A stretch of 64,000 nt of DNA from Effrenium voratum (Eukaryota > Sar > Dinophyceae > Suessiales > Symbiodiniaceae), in assembly GCA_963377175.1 (NCBI GenBank), contig CAUJNA010002890.1, forward strand, positions 743,510 through 807,509. Direction: 5' to 3'. Below, piece by piece: positions 24,016 through 33,033 of this stretch. The first letter of the stretch is position 1; each line of letters begins with the position of its first letter. Position numbers and translations under genes: made by a program. The notes below the pieces were generated by a model that was not told the origin of the DNA, ran no database searches, and saw only the letters and a list, made by a program, of their open reading frames with translations.

Positions 24016-24062
24016 GGCAGGAGCACCATGGCAAGTCTCCTGCCAACGAAGACACTTGCCAT
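24016..24062 (+). ncRNA. predicted H-type RNA pseudoknot
   Basis: Stem 1: GGCAGGAG at 24016-24023 pairs with 24037-24044 (8 bp). Stem 2: ATGGCAAGT at 24028-24036 pairs with 24054-24062 (9 bp). The stems interleave with a 4-nt first loop, no gap between stems and a 9-nt last loop, a textbook H-type pseudoknot. An identical copy is at 35747-35793. There is no compensatory evidence because the copies are identical. The role could be RNA recognition by the RT, translation control or self-cleavage; none is shown. Confidence 0.5.
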
Positions 24063-24229
24063 CGGTGGTGATACTGGGACTGATCATCCCAGCGTACCTG
24101 CATGTGTAAAGTGATGTTGCTGTCCTTTTGGCCCCCTTGGTTGCGGCGCTGTTTGTGCTTCTTGTTCTTTCGGGTAACGTTTTCGCCTCTAGAGAGAAGC
24201 CGAGGGACTTGCAAGCAGAACTCAGCCGA

Positions 24230-24269
24230 GACTCATCAGTTGTACTCGAGACTCAGCAGTTGTACTCGA
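24230..24269 (+). repeat. two tandem 20-bp units
   Basis: GACTCATCAGTTGTACTCGA occurs at 24230 and, with one change, at 24250. It is also perfectly duplicated in the right terminal repeat at 35961-36000. Confidence 0.9.
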
Positions 24270-24579
24270 AAGATTAGCACTCTCCATCTGGAGTTCAAGT
24301 GTGTACACCCCATTCGTGGGGAATCCTCGGGTGTACCCATTGTGTGACCCCGGGCCGGCTCTGTCGGAAAATTTGACCTCAACGTGCTTATCATAGAACA
24401 GCGGAATTTCACATTTAACCAGGAACGAGGTTTCACTAAAGGGAAGAAAGCCGTCAGATCATAGCGACGTCTCACTCGGTCTACCGCTGGCTGCTGGCTT
24501 GAACTTGCATGGACTTGCATTTATCGGACTTGTTCCTCTCAAGAGTGTTGAGTTGCGGTTTTGCATTTGTTGTGCCATC

Positions 24580-26046
24580 ATGTCTCGACGTGAAGATCGA
24601 GATAGATCTAGGACTCGGCGCAGACGTGATCGGAGTCCTTCCCCTCAAGCTCGCAAAGCACGCCGACGTGAACACAATGACAGCCAGGTCTCGGAGAACA
24701 TGGATTGGAACAACCTGGTTTCATGGCAACACAATTCCGGCTACAACGCTGCCAACAACTTTCCGATGATACCTACCAACTTTCAATCGACTCACAATCC
24801 CACACAGCAATTCCAACACCCAGCGATCAACTACATGATGCCGATCCCTCCAGACCCCACGCCAACCAAGTTCATGCCACCCGTGATGCCACCACCGGTC
24901 ACTACTTCCCAACCTACACCGCCACCTGGACCTCCTGCGGCTCTACCGGTTCGTCCTCAGAAAGCCTGGCTTACACCCTCGCCTGACTGGACACCTGGAG
25001 ATGGCATGTTTGATGTCAATCAGCTCTACAACTTCAGCCTGCCCATGACTGTTGCCAACACTCCGCATGGCAACCTTCGCGACATGTCAGGCATGGATAT
25101 TAGGGACGTACGCCTGGTTCAGGTTATCCACGGGGGCCTCACCAACTGGCTACTCAGGCCGTTTGCTCACGGCAGATTCGTGACGTGGGAAGGCTTTCGC
25201 ACTCGCACCGAGGCCTTACTTTGGAGTACCTGTTCCAAACTACTACGAAGATCACAGTCACTCAACCTGCTCACCCTGGAAAAGGACCTTGCCAACACGC
25301 TGGGTCTCAACATCGATGACTTCAATCAGCGCATCAAGGTCCACGACCATTTGGCCAGCTTGGTACTTCAATTTCTTCAGCAACATCACACCTCTCTCGC
25401 ACCTGCCACCCAGACAGATGACATGGTCAAAAAGTACAATGATCTAAATCGTGCGCACGAACTTCTCCAAGCTCAGTATTCCGCATCGCTTCGCGCTTCG
25501 ACCTCTCCCACGATGACAAACCAGAAGGATGATGCAGAGTTGGTTACACCGCCACCGGTCAACCACACACCATCCTCGTCACCTGCCAGCTCCCTTCCTA
25601 CAGCCAGCGCAGCGGCCCTGGATGGCAAGTCGTTTGATAGCGCGGTGCAACCTCGGATCATTCAGTCTCTTCACGGAGTGTCGTCACCGCCGTCCAAACC
25701 GGCGGCGTCACAATTGCTCACCATGCACAGCACGCCGGATGAAGTTGTCAAGTACTACACATGGACCAGTGACCAACCTCGCCTTTATCTCAAGCAATCA
25801 CCCACAACCACCACTTTGGCATCGCTGGTTAAGTGGGCCAATCACCCGTCCCGGCTCAACGGCAACAAGTCATTAGATTCTATGGCGACGCAGCTCCTTC
25901 AGGCGCGGCAACGCATGCCGAAAGGCGACGCACCCACTCTCGGGGCGATGGCGGCTTCGTGGGGACTAGAGCCCGGCTATCTTACCAAACTCACTGAGAA
26001 GGCATTGAGTCACCTCATCGTGACCGCTCGCCTACTCTGTGGATGA
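24580..26046 (+). CDS. retroelement ORF1, RS- and Pro-rich 488-aa protein
   Basis: The first ATG in the frame is 24580; upstream in-frame codons are a T-rich leader. Residues 2-30 are a basic SR stretch (REDRDRSRTRRRRDRSPSP). Residues about 75-130 are rich in Pro, Gln and Met. A more ordered middle follows, with a coiled-coil-like run around MVKKYNDLNRAHELLQAQY, then a Ser/Thr/Pro linker. The C-terminal 100 residues look folded (VKYYTWTSDQPRLYLKQ). There is no Cys-His knuckle. By position it may be the nucleic-acid-binding ORF1 protein of the element, which is an inference. I recognise no family. Confidence 0.8.
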   Translation: MSRREDRDRSRTRRRRDRSPSPQARKARRREHNDSQVSENMDWNNLVSWQHNSGYNAANNFPMIPTNFQSTHNPTQQFQHPAINYMMPIPPDPTPTKFMPPVMPPPVTTSQPTPPPGPPAALPVRPQKAWLTPSPDWTPGDGMFDVNQLYNFSLPMTVANTPHGNLRDMSGMDIRDVRLVQVIHGGLTNWLLRPFAHGRFVTWEGFRTRTEALLWSTCSKLLRRSQSLNLLTLEKDLANTLGLNIDDFNQRIKVHDHLASLVLQFLQQHHTSLAPATQTDDMVKKYNDLNRAHELLQAQYSASLRASTSPTMTNQKDDAELVTPPPVNHTPSSSPASSLPTASAAALDGKSFDSAVQPRIIQSLHGVSSPPSKPAASQLLTMHSTPDEVVKYYTWTSDQPRLYLKQSPTTTTLASLVKWANHPSRLNGNKSLDSMATQLLQARQRMPKGDAPTLGAMAASWGLEPGYLTKLTEKALSHLIVTARLLCG

Positions 26047-26203
26047 GAAGGCATCATAATGACCTTCGTTCTCTTATGAGCCCGGAGCGGCAACAATGTC
26101 ACGGATGAGTCCAGGTGAATTCTCGTCCGTCAATTTTCGGCGTTGCACCAGTTTGATCTTGTACTTGCTCGTTCTTGCATTGCCTTTTGTGTGATTGTCT
26201 GTG

Positions 26204-27037
26204 ATGCTTGTATTCATGTCGCCGCCTTGTGGTAGATTTCATTGGTTGTATCTCACCATGTTGGATGAGCTTCGCCGCTGCGGAATCTATGATGATGTTG
26301 CGCAATGGCAGTCGCTGGACGACCTTCTACACTCGTTGACCATGTTCTCTACGTGCTGGCAGTACTGTTTTCCTGGACTACCACCACCGTCGATTCCAAC
26401 TGAGGAGTACGAATCAATCACACAATTACCGTGGCTGGGTCTCATCCTCGAAGTCTTAGTTGTGGTCCGGATAGCCCTTCAGATTCCGAATCACGCTATG
26501 TCACACTCTCAGCACACCGTGGTCAACAGGTATGAGCTTCACAGATGTCGGTGCACTGCCTATTTATTGATTAGTTTCTTACAACGTCTCATTCACAAGA
26601 TCACGGCTACTTCCCGCCGTTCTTTGAAGTCCTTCACTTCTACAAGACTTCTCTCTTGTGTGAAATCATGCACTCTACTTTTGCTGACACGCGACATCTA
26701 CGCTCATTGCGGGCGCGATTTCCTGACCTCTATGACTTCATACACGATCCAGGTCATCATCAACAACCGTGCGTCTACATTCGACTTTCCCCATGGCACA
26801 CACCCTACTATGTTGGGGCGACTGATCAGGATGTTCTACGTCGTGAACACTCACGCAGTCGCAAATTTCTACAACTACTTCGTGGACGGCATGCCTTCTT
26901 CGAACCAGCGCTTCACTACTGGAAGAGATCCAATACTTACTGGCTCTTCTGTGCTGTTCCGGTGGAAATCAAACTTCCTGTTTCCTCGGTTTGGGTTCAA
27001 GAAAGTAAATGGCAATACTTGCTACGCCCGCATTTGA
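26204..27037 (+). CDS. retroelement ORF2a, overlaps RT frame
   Basis: An open frame from ATG 26204, different from the RT frame. The first about 150 codons (to about 26660) precede the RT start and look protein-like (LDELRRCGIYDDVAQWQ, LPWLGLILEVLVVVRIA). The last 370 nt overlap the GIY-YIG coding sequence and are probably a shadow. The RT frame itself is open from 26575, so the two may be joined by a frameshift or an intron. A possible 45-nt intron (GTATGAG at 26530 to TTGATTAG at 26574) would not change frame. It may instead be an independent small protein. Confidence 0.4.
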   Translation: MLVFMSPPCGRFHWLYLTMLDELRRCGIYDDVAQWQSLDDLLHSLTMFSTCWQYCFPGLPPPSIPTEEYESITQLPWLGLILEVLVVVRIALQIPNHAMSHSQHTVVNRYELHRCRCTAYLLISFLQRLIHKITATSRRSLKSFTSTRLLSCVKSCTLLLLTRDIYAHCGRDFLTSMTSYTIQVIINNRASTFDFPHGTHPTMLGRLIRMFYVVNTHAVANFYNYFVDGMPSSNQRFTTGRDPILTGSSVLFRWKSNFLFPRFGFKKVNGNTCYARI

Positions 27038-29286
27038 ATGCGCCCTGGGTACACAGAATCTTGCGCAAGGTGGGCTTCCGGGAACATCTCGTGGATTTTC
27101 GACGTCACTCGTTGTCGTCTCCCACTTCCCTCAGCTTGCACAAGCGCTTTCGACGACGACTACATCCGGATCTCCAACGGCAACTACGACCTGACATCCT
27201 GGATGACATTCAGGCCCATTACTCTATTCTCTATCAGCTGGGATCGAATACAGGAGCATCGTTCCAAGTCATGCGTGACCTACTGTCGGCGGCTTTCCCT
27301 CCCACTCAGCTGTACTACTTATTGCGGCTCGCAGTCTTTGTCAACGAGCCCTTCCGCTCCAAGGCGCAGAAACTCCTCGCCCAGGTGTTGCGCAAACGAC
27401 GGCTACAACCACCCACCACTTTGACACAGCTACTCTTACCGCCGCTGCATGTCCGGAATTGGAAAGCTCTACTTGGCACATGGCTACAAAGCTGGATTGC
27501 TTCTCATCGGGATCTGTTCCCTTCTCTTTTCATTCCAAAGATCCGGGTGGTGGAAACTCGCAGCGCCACATTGGGCGACAAGATATACAACTACCGCACA
27601 TGGCAGCGCAGATGGACTCCTGAAACATCCTTTCCGTGTCGCTGTTTGGACATCGATGATCACCATATACACCGAGCACATGGTCACGCTGTAATGGTGG
27701 ATGAGTTTTCTCGCATCAATGCGGACATTGACACTGAAATCATGGCCGCCTCAATGAAGGATCAGTATTTCGGTGATGTCGACTTATTACATCAACGTTT
27801 CACCACGCAACTTCGCAAACTTGCTCGTCGTTGGCATGTACATGGTTCCAGTCTCCTTTCAGATCTGCAGCCGGTTTTGACTCAGTTAATGGACACTCAT
27901 CGAACTAACCTCCAAGATCGGGCTTATTGGTCATCGACATCGTTGCAGCGCACTGTGGCTTCTTTGTCTTCGTGGGTTGTTATCCCAGCGGATCATTTTC
28001 CCTCCCGCGCACATGTGATTTGTCCGTCCCTGTTTGCCATACTGATGCGGAAGACATTCTGCTCGGGGGATGTCTTCTCGCTTTGCCGTGAATCCGCAGC
28101 ATCCTTTCGCTCTGAAGTGGTAACCACGGTACCTTCTCTCCTACGTCAACGATATGCATGGGGACTTCGACTTCAAGCACCGTTGCCCACAGCGCGCATC
28201 CTCCCAAAGCCGACCAAGGACTGGCAGAAAGCTCGACCCATCATTTCATTCTTTCGCACATGGGCAGCTCCCTTCCTCACGGTCTTCGGCGCACTCATAT
28301 TTGAACTTACCAAAGCTGCCTTTCCCGACATTGCAGGTCAACTTCCAGTACAAGAACTTGTCCAGCAGCTGTGGGAAGCGCTGTCAAAAGCAGATCCTGA
28401 TGAGTACATCCACCTGGTGTCGCAAGACCTGTCAGGCTTCTTCACGTCCATTCCTACGGAACGATTCCACCAGGCGCTGCAAGTGCTTCTCCATCGATAC
28501 GATCAAGTTGTTGGCCTTCGCAGTTCCTCTCAATGGTCAGTGTACGAAGTAAAGTCAGATCATCGACGCCGTATGTTCAAAGGAAAGTGGCGCCGTCAAA
28601 CCAAGATCCCTCGAATTTTTCGTGAACAAGATCTCCGGCACCTTCTGGACTTTGTCATTGACAACAGTCACTTCGAGATCAACGGATACTTGTTCCGCCA
28701 AGAACGAGGAGTCGCTATGGGATCACCAGCCGCGCCACCGTTGTGCAATTTGGTTGCTACGGTTGAGGATTTCTTCTGGCACCAAACAATGAGTTCTCTG
28801 CGGTTTTGCATGCCCGACATTGGTGTGATTTGGCATGAGCGCTACGTCGACAATCGTTTCATTCTCCTTCGAGATTCAGCCCCACACTCACCCGTGCTCA
28901 TGAATTTTCTTTCCCTGGAATTTTATCGCCCACCAGTGATGCTTGAGGTTCAACATGATGACAAAGTGCTGGGTTATCGATGTGATTCTTCCTCCAGAAC
29001 TATTACACCACAGCTACCTGATCATCCCTCCCAAATCAAAGGAATTCGGAGTGCCAATGATCAGATGTTTACTTATTCTTCTTGGTCTTCTCGCTCGTGG
29101 CTCATCATACGCGGTGCACAACCGGCGGTTCAGCAGCAGCATGGGCTCGACGCTCTCAAACGCCTTTATGAGGCCAAAGGTTTTGAACCCCACCTTCTGC
29201 GTGACGTTCGGCGTCGACTCGGGACAAAATCTGCATGTGAGCTTGTCATGCTGTCTCTTCTTGTGCATGCTTGGGACAGTTGTTGA
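26668..29286 (+). CDS. Penelope-like reverse transcriptase with N-terminal GIY-YIG endonuclease (872 aa)
   Basis: ATG 26668 is the first in the frame. N-terminus: GIY-YIG nuclease, with CVYIRL at residue 35, YYVGAT at 47-52 and R..H at about 58-61. Residues 322-346 hold the CxC linker (FPCRCLDIDDHH). RT motifs: ADHF with D442 (motif 1), LPKPTKDWQKARPI at about 512-524 (motif 2), QDLSGFFTSIP with catalytic D587 (motif A), RGVAMGSPAAPP around M684 (motif B) and RYVDNRF with Y726, D728 and N729 (motif C). Motif C normally reads YxDD, so the second Asp is Asn here. It would nick target DNA and prime reverse transcription of the element RNA. The order nuclease-CxC-RT separates it from canonical Penelope proteins, where the nuclease is C-terminal. 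The stop overlaps an ATG (TGATG at 29284-29288). Confidence 0.95.
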   Translation: MHSTFADTRHLRSLRARFPDLYDFIHDPGHHQQPCVYIRLSPWHTPYYVGATDQDVLRREHSRSRKFLQLLRGRHAFFEPALHYWKRSNTYWLFCAVPVEIKLPVSSVWVQESKWQYLLRPHLNAPWVHRILRKVGFREHLVDFRRHSLSSPTSLSLHKRFRRRLHPDLQRQLRPDILDDIQAHYSILYQLGSNTGASFQVMRDLLSAAFPPTQLYYLLRLAVFVNEPFRSKAQKLLAQVLRKRRLQPPTTLTQLLLPPLHVRNWKALLGTWLQSWIASHRDLFPSLFIPKIRVVETRSATLGDKIYNYRTWQRRWTPETSFPCRCLDIDDHHIHRAHGHAVMVDEFSRINADIDTEIMAASMKDQYFGDVDLLHQRFTTQLRKLARRWHVHGSSLLSDLQPVLTQLMDTHRTNLQDRAYWSSTSLQRTVASLSSWVVIPADHFPSRAHVICPSLFAILMRKTFCSGDVFSLCRESAASFRSEVVTTVPSLLRQRYAWGLRLQAPLPTARILPKPTKDWQKARPIISFFRTWAAPFLTVFGALIFELTKAAFPDIAGQLPVQELVQQLWEALSKADPDEYIHLVSQDLSGFFTSIPTERFHQALQVLLHRYDQVVGLRSSSQWSVYEVKSDHRRRMFKGKWRRQTKIPRIFREQDLRHLLDFVIDNSHFEINGYLFRQERGVAMGSPAAPPLCNLVATVEDFFWHQTMSSLRFCMPDIGVIWHERYVDNRFILLRDSAPHSPVLMNFLSLEFYRPPVMLEVQHDDKVLGYRCDSSSRTITPQLPDHPSQIKGIRSANDQMFTYSSWSSRSWLIIRGAQPAVQQQHGLDALKRLYEAKGFEPHLLRDVRRRLGTKSACELVMLSLLVHAWDSC

Positions 29287-29324
29287 TGCATTGCGCTTTG
29301 TTTGCATGTAGCTGGCTCAGAACC

Positions 29325-30662
29325 ATGGCGGAATACACGGTCACCAGTCTCTTGCGCTCTGACGGATCAGTGCAAACCACGAGCCGCGTGACGCTGGAGC
29401 ACCTTCCCAACTTCATCAACGGCAATGAGATGCAAATGTTCATTCGGACTCACGGATTAGCACACCAGCAAAGTGTGCAATCCCACGGCCCGTCCCGTGA
29501 CGCACCAGCACTCACTGGACAGCCCCGATCGCGTTCCCCCCGGTCCCGAATTTCGCGGATCCAGCTCACACCGGGCCCGCAAGGGAATTCAGATGAGGAG
29601 GAGGATTGGGGTGAATGGAGGAGTGATGGGAGACGCGCCCATAGCGATCAAAGGAGGCCCCGCTCGCCTCCATTTCCTCCTGCTCATGGCAGTCCTTCTG
29701 AGAACCGCATCGCGCTGGTGCCTCTCTCAGTTCGTCGGCAGGTGCCTGATTTGGGCAGTCATCGCTTCAAGCTGCGCACTGGGTGCCGGATCGAGGAGAT
29801 TGCCATCGTAGTGAATGATGTCCTCTACTACACCTTGCCCTCGATTGCCGCCTTGGTATTTCCTGAACCTGAGCTGTTGAAGAAATCATGGGAGTCGGTC
29901 TACAGGAGCCTCATGCCGCATCGCCGCAGCATCATCGAAGATGAACAGCGGGTCAAGTCCATTTCGGAGTTTCCGTTTGCTCAGCCACCACATGGGGTTC
30001 CGGGACGCTGGACGGATCAAGTGGTCAGAGACATTTCTGACTACTTCCAGATCTCCCCGAGGTCACTACCGCAGCAACTCATCGTACAGCTCGGCATTTG
30101 CGAGGAAAAGTGGCCATATATCAGCAGGACCACACGGACGTTTCACCACTTCTCCGCGGACAAAAAGAACTCGCAGAAGAACCTCTTTGGGATCATCTTC
30201 TCATTTGAGCCACGCCGATTGTTGCCGGACAAGCATCGCACCCAATCGCAGTCGACATTTTTCTGGTCCCACAACACCAATATGCAGGCGGCCATGCAAA
30301 TCCTGCGTGATGAGGAGCTGATCAGACCCTCAAAGTGGCAAGAACATCCTTCCCCCAATCGTGAATGCTCCAACTGGAACGAAGTCTGGTTGCCTCCGAT
30401 GGGATTTTACTGCAGGGGCAGCCTCCATTCTCAGGAAGCGGCAATCCAATCTGCAGCGCAGTTCGGGGGAATCCGGACGGACCGCCCGGTGTGCATTGGT
30501 GGCTCTGCTCGTCTCCGGCAACAGCATTGCACTATACCCCGTGGCGGAGTGTACGCGGACATAGCTGCTTCCCATTACTATGACTGCATTCACGCCAAAG
30601 ATGGCAGGTGGAAACTCCGATCTTCGATTGCGGTGCCCAGCTACATGGGCATGTTCTGGTGA
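29325..30662 (+). CDS. retroelement ORF3, 445 aa, unknown; possible ADP-ribosyltransferase-like C-terminus
   Basis: ATG 29325 lies in a favourable ACCATGG context. An in-frame ATG at 29286 overlaps the RT stop (TGATG) and would add 13 residues. Residues 50-130 are disordered and rich in Arg, Ser, Pro and acidic residues. Residues about 140-230 look folded. The C-terminal 150 residues include FFWSHNTNMQAAMQILRDE, ELIRPSK, MGFYCRGSLHSQEAA and IPRGGVYADIAASHYYDC. The His-x-Thr plus A..IL and GFY pattern recalls ART/KptA-type folds, but no acidic catalytic residue is clear, so that is only a suggestion. No RNase H or protease motif. Confidence 0.75.
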   Translation: MAEYTVTSLLRSDGSVQTTSRVTLEHLPNFINGNEMQMFIRTHGLAHQQSVQSHGPSRDAPALTGQPRSRSPRSRISRIQLTPGPQGNSDEEEDWGEWRSDGRRAHSDQRRPRSPPFPPAHGSPSENRIALVPLSVRRQVPDLGSHRFKLRTGCRIEEIAIVVNDVLYYTLPSIAALVFPEPELLKKSWESVYRSLMPHRRSIIEDEQRVKSISEFPFAQPPHGVPGRWTDQVVRDISDYFQISPRSLPQQLIVQLGICEEKWPYISRTTRTFHHFSADKKNSQKNLFGIIFSFEPRRLLPDKHRTQSQSTFFWSHNTNMQAAMQILRDEELIRPSKWQEHPSPNRECSNWNEVWLPPMGFYCRGSLHSQEAAIQSAAQFGGIRTDRPVCIGGSARLRQQHCTIPRGGVYADIAASHYYDCIHAKDGRWKLRSSIAVPSYMGMFW

Positions 30663-30920
30663 ACAAATATGACATGGCAGTATGACAACTTTTCACAGAC
30701 CCGACGTGGTGTGTGTCCTGATTTTCATGATGTACATCATGACGCTCCTCTTCCGGAAAAAGCGCATAGGGTTGTCTGAAGCTCATGGTTGCACTACGAT
30801 GTTGCCTTTTACGGTGTTGCTTGCTTGATTGGTTGTATGACTTGTGTTGCTTGCCGTCGCCGCTTTTTAGTGATCACCGGTTGATTTGGCCTTGACTGTC
30901 GCATCTTTACCTGGATTGTG

Positions 30921-31424
30921 ATGGATCATGGGGATCTGCTACGCGATTGCCGGCACATGCTACTCGCAATGTCATCGCAGATCAGTCTACTTCTGGCCGG
31001 ACTGCAACGTCTTGAAGGCCAACAGCGGCACCCACAGCCGCCCCCACCGCCACCGATTCCTGACGGCCATCCTCCACCGCTACCTCCGCCGTCTACGACG
31101 CCACCGCACTTGCCGGCAACATCAGTCAGACCCGACTACATGGCAGCACCGGTCACTCTCGTGGCCACCTCGGACAACCGTGCGGAGCACCCTGCTCACG
31201 TACGCACGGTGAGTGTCAGCACCTCCTGGGAACACAGACGAAGGCGAAGATCTAGGCATCGGGAGCCGCACCGGAGACGATCCCGCAGCCATCACCGACG
31301 GCTCCCAGACCGTCCAGATGATGCGGTTCCCACGTCCCGCCGCCATGCTTACACTCCGAAGTATCCACCGGCGGTCAAGGCCATGCCAGCTTGCCGACCA
31401 TCAGGTCTGTCGTATGAACGGTGA
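30921..31424 (+). CDS. retroelement ORF4, 167-aa Pro/Arg-rich protein
   Basis: ATG 30921 after a T-rich spacer. A short amphipathic N-terminal helix (LLAMSSQISLLLAGLQRLE) is followed by a polyproline tract and a basic region (HRRRRRSRHREPHRRRSRS). It resembles the helix-plus-disorder design of ORF5. The function is not recognised; RNA binding is an inference from composition. Confidence 0.55.
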   Translation: MDHGDLLRDCRHMLLAMSSQISLLLAGLQRLEGQQRHPQPPPPPPIPDGHPPPLPPPSTTPPHLPATSVRPDYMAAPVTLVATSDNRAEHPAHVRTVSVSTSWEHRRRRRSRHREPHRRRSRSHHRRLPDRPDDAVPTSRRHAYTPKYPPAVKAMPACRPSGLSYER

Positions 31425-31554
31425 CGGAGCACCAACGATAAAAGTACCTCAGCATTTGCTACATTCATGTTTGCATGCACCATATCTTTGCCATGCCGCA
31501 GCTTTACAGCTTTGCAACTTTGCTTGAGTTGACCTTGCGGTTTGATCGGTTGCC

Positions 31555-32283
31555 ATGCAGTTGTCAGCCGAGTTTGTGAATAACCTGGTGGCGGTACTCA
31601 ATGTCCTTGCATCCCAAGTTGCGACAGCTCTGGACACCCTGAACTTTGCCCTGATGACTGAGCGTAGCCATCCGTCAGACACTATGGTGACCCCGAGAGC
31701 ACCAAGAAACTCCAGACATGGGTTGCGGCCCCGCATCATCACGGAGCGCGCCTCGTCTGACAGATCCCGTTCTCCCACACGAATTCGGGCTCGACCTGTG
31801 GACACGTCATCTACCTGGTACATACCGGCCTTATCCCCGCCTCGAGCGGCACATCGGGATGCTAGTGACCACAATCCTGGTACTCGGCCCGAATCGATGT
31901 TGGATCGACTGCCACCACCTCGTCCACTTGCTCCCTTCGCCACACACGGTGGCCGAGAGCCAGGACAGACGTCGCCTACGACACCTGATTCGGATTCTGA
32001 TGGCTCGGTGCGTCCGCATCCAGGTGCTTCGTCGTTCCGGCCGTCGCCTACGGTGGTTCATGGTCCTCGGGAACTTCTACAAGAATTCACCATTGCACTT
32101 CGCAATGCATACCGTGAACCTTTCACGGCATGGACACAGGGTGAGCTGGATGAGATGGTGCGACGGAAGAAAGACAAGGATTCCAGGCCCACCTATAAGA
32201 CCATTGCTCGGTTTCTTCAGAAGCCAATTGAGGAAGTCAAGCAGGCATGGAAGGTCTATCAGCAACTTGAGGCTCGCGGCTAG
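31555..32283 (+). CDS. retroelement ORF5, 242 aa, unknown
   Basis: ATG 31555 (TGCCATGC context). The N-terminal helix (FVNNLVAVLNVLASQVATAL) precedes a long Ser/Pro/Arg disordered region. The C-terminal about 75 residues look folded and helical (RELLQEFTIALRNAYREPF, WTQGELDEMVRRKKDK, IARFLQKPIEEVKQAWKVY), with a helix-turn-helix feel. No family recognised. Confidence 0.6.
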   Translation: MQLSAEFVNNLVAVLNVLASQVATALDTLNFALMTERSHPSDTMVTPRAPRNSRHGLRPRIITERASSDRSRSPTRIRARPVDTSSTWYIPALSPPRAAHRDASDHNPGTRPESMLDRLPPPRPLAPFATHGGREPGQTSPTTPDSDSDGSVRPHPGASSFRPSPTVVHGPRELLQEFTIALRNAYREPFTAWTQGELDEMVRRKKDKDSRPTYKTIARFLQKPIEEVKQAWKVYQQLEARG

Positions 32284-32463
32284 GAACGCGGTCGTCAAAT
32301 GCAGCAGCGACCATCGGAGGACTAAATGGTAGGCCGTGGCGGCGTGTTCGGCTCCTGTTCTTGATCACATGATACTTGCTTGCTTGCACGTGACTTACTT
32401 TTGCTTGCCGTTTTGAGTGCTGCCGTTGACATGAAGTGAAGTCATGACTGAGTTGCTCAAATC

Positions 32464-33033
32464 ATGTCGGAACAAGTTGTACAGACGTACATTACCTGGA
32501 CCCATGGAGCACAGCCGACGTGGTTACAATTTCATGGACCCGGGGCTTTACTCGACAGACCCATTCGGCAGACTATGTCACCTCCGCCCCCGCCAAGTTT
32601 CCCATTGCTTCTTCCACCTCCTCCTCCGCCACCACCACCACCACCGGTGATTCTACACCCACAGTTTATGCCCTCGGTACGCAGCCACTCGATCTCAGCC
32701 CCTCGCGGACAATCTTGCCCTACCTCTTCGAAATCGCAGCGCACACGCCGCTCGATCTACAGCACTGACCATTCCCGTGATGAAGAACCACGCAGTCCAG
32801 GGCGCTCGTCCAAACGATCTCGGACAGCATCCGCTTCAGCGCCGCGGCGATCTCGACGGCCCTTTACAGTGTTCCCCTCCAAACGTGCTGGCCGTCCATC
32901 GCTGTCCCCATCGGCAACTTGCAAACACTACTGTCATGCCATCCTGCGCCATGGGCGGAAATGTCTTTCCCCTTGTGCACGTAGACGACCAGGACACTAT
33001 CATTGCAGGTGTGCGCGACATCAACGACAGTGA
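32464..33033 (+). CDS. retroelement ORF6, 189 aa, polyproline/RS with Cys-His cluster
   Basis: ATG 32464. The start (TWTHGAQPTWLQFHGPGAL) resembles the Trp...Pro-Gly motif of the downstream paralogue family. Polyproline at residues 40-62 and an RS-rich middle follow. The C-terminus has nine Cys/His-spaced residues (CKHYCHAILRHGRKC, SPC, GHYHCRC) that could bind zinc. The role is unknown; nucleic-acid binding is an inference. Confidence 0.6.
   Translation: MSEQVVQTYITWTHGAQPTWLQFHGPGALLDRPIRQTMSPPPPPSFPLLLPPPPPPPPPPPVILHPQFMPSVRSHSISAPRGQSCPTSSKSQRTRRSIYSTDHSRDEEPRSPGRSSKRSRTASASAPRRSRRPFTVFPSKRAGRPSLSPSATCKHYCHAILRHGRKCLSPCARRRPGHYHCRCARHQRQ

Larger units (their letters stand above)
23958..24304 (+). 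repeat. left terminal direct repeat (pseudo-LTR)
   Basis: 347 bp matching 35689-36035 at a constant offset of 11,731. The only difference I found is G at 24256 against T at 35987. It begins in TG repeats and CGGAGTGG and ends GAGTTCAAGTGTGT. The first 120 nt are highly structured: a 7-bp hairpin at 23971-23990, a pseudoknot at 24016-24062 and a 6-bp hairpin at 24074-24092. The second half has a tandem 20-bp repeat. A 28-codon ORF starts at the ATG at 24028. Confidence 0.93.

Noticed and set aside
24016..24062. HDV-like ribozyme
   Set aside because: The interleaved stems recall the P1/P2 pseudoknot, but there are no P3 and P4 hairpins or the catalytic C region between them.
24225..24275. CTGATGAG on the minus strand of the terminal repeat, as in a hammerhead ribozyme core
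   Set aside because: The required GAAA box is not found in the right position downstream on that strand, and the sequence is explained by the tandem 20-bp repeat.
27009..29311. Several 60-130 codon ORFs inside the RT gene in other frames
   Set aside because: They overlap the clearly coding RT frame and have no motifs of their own.
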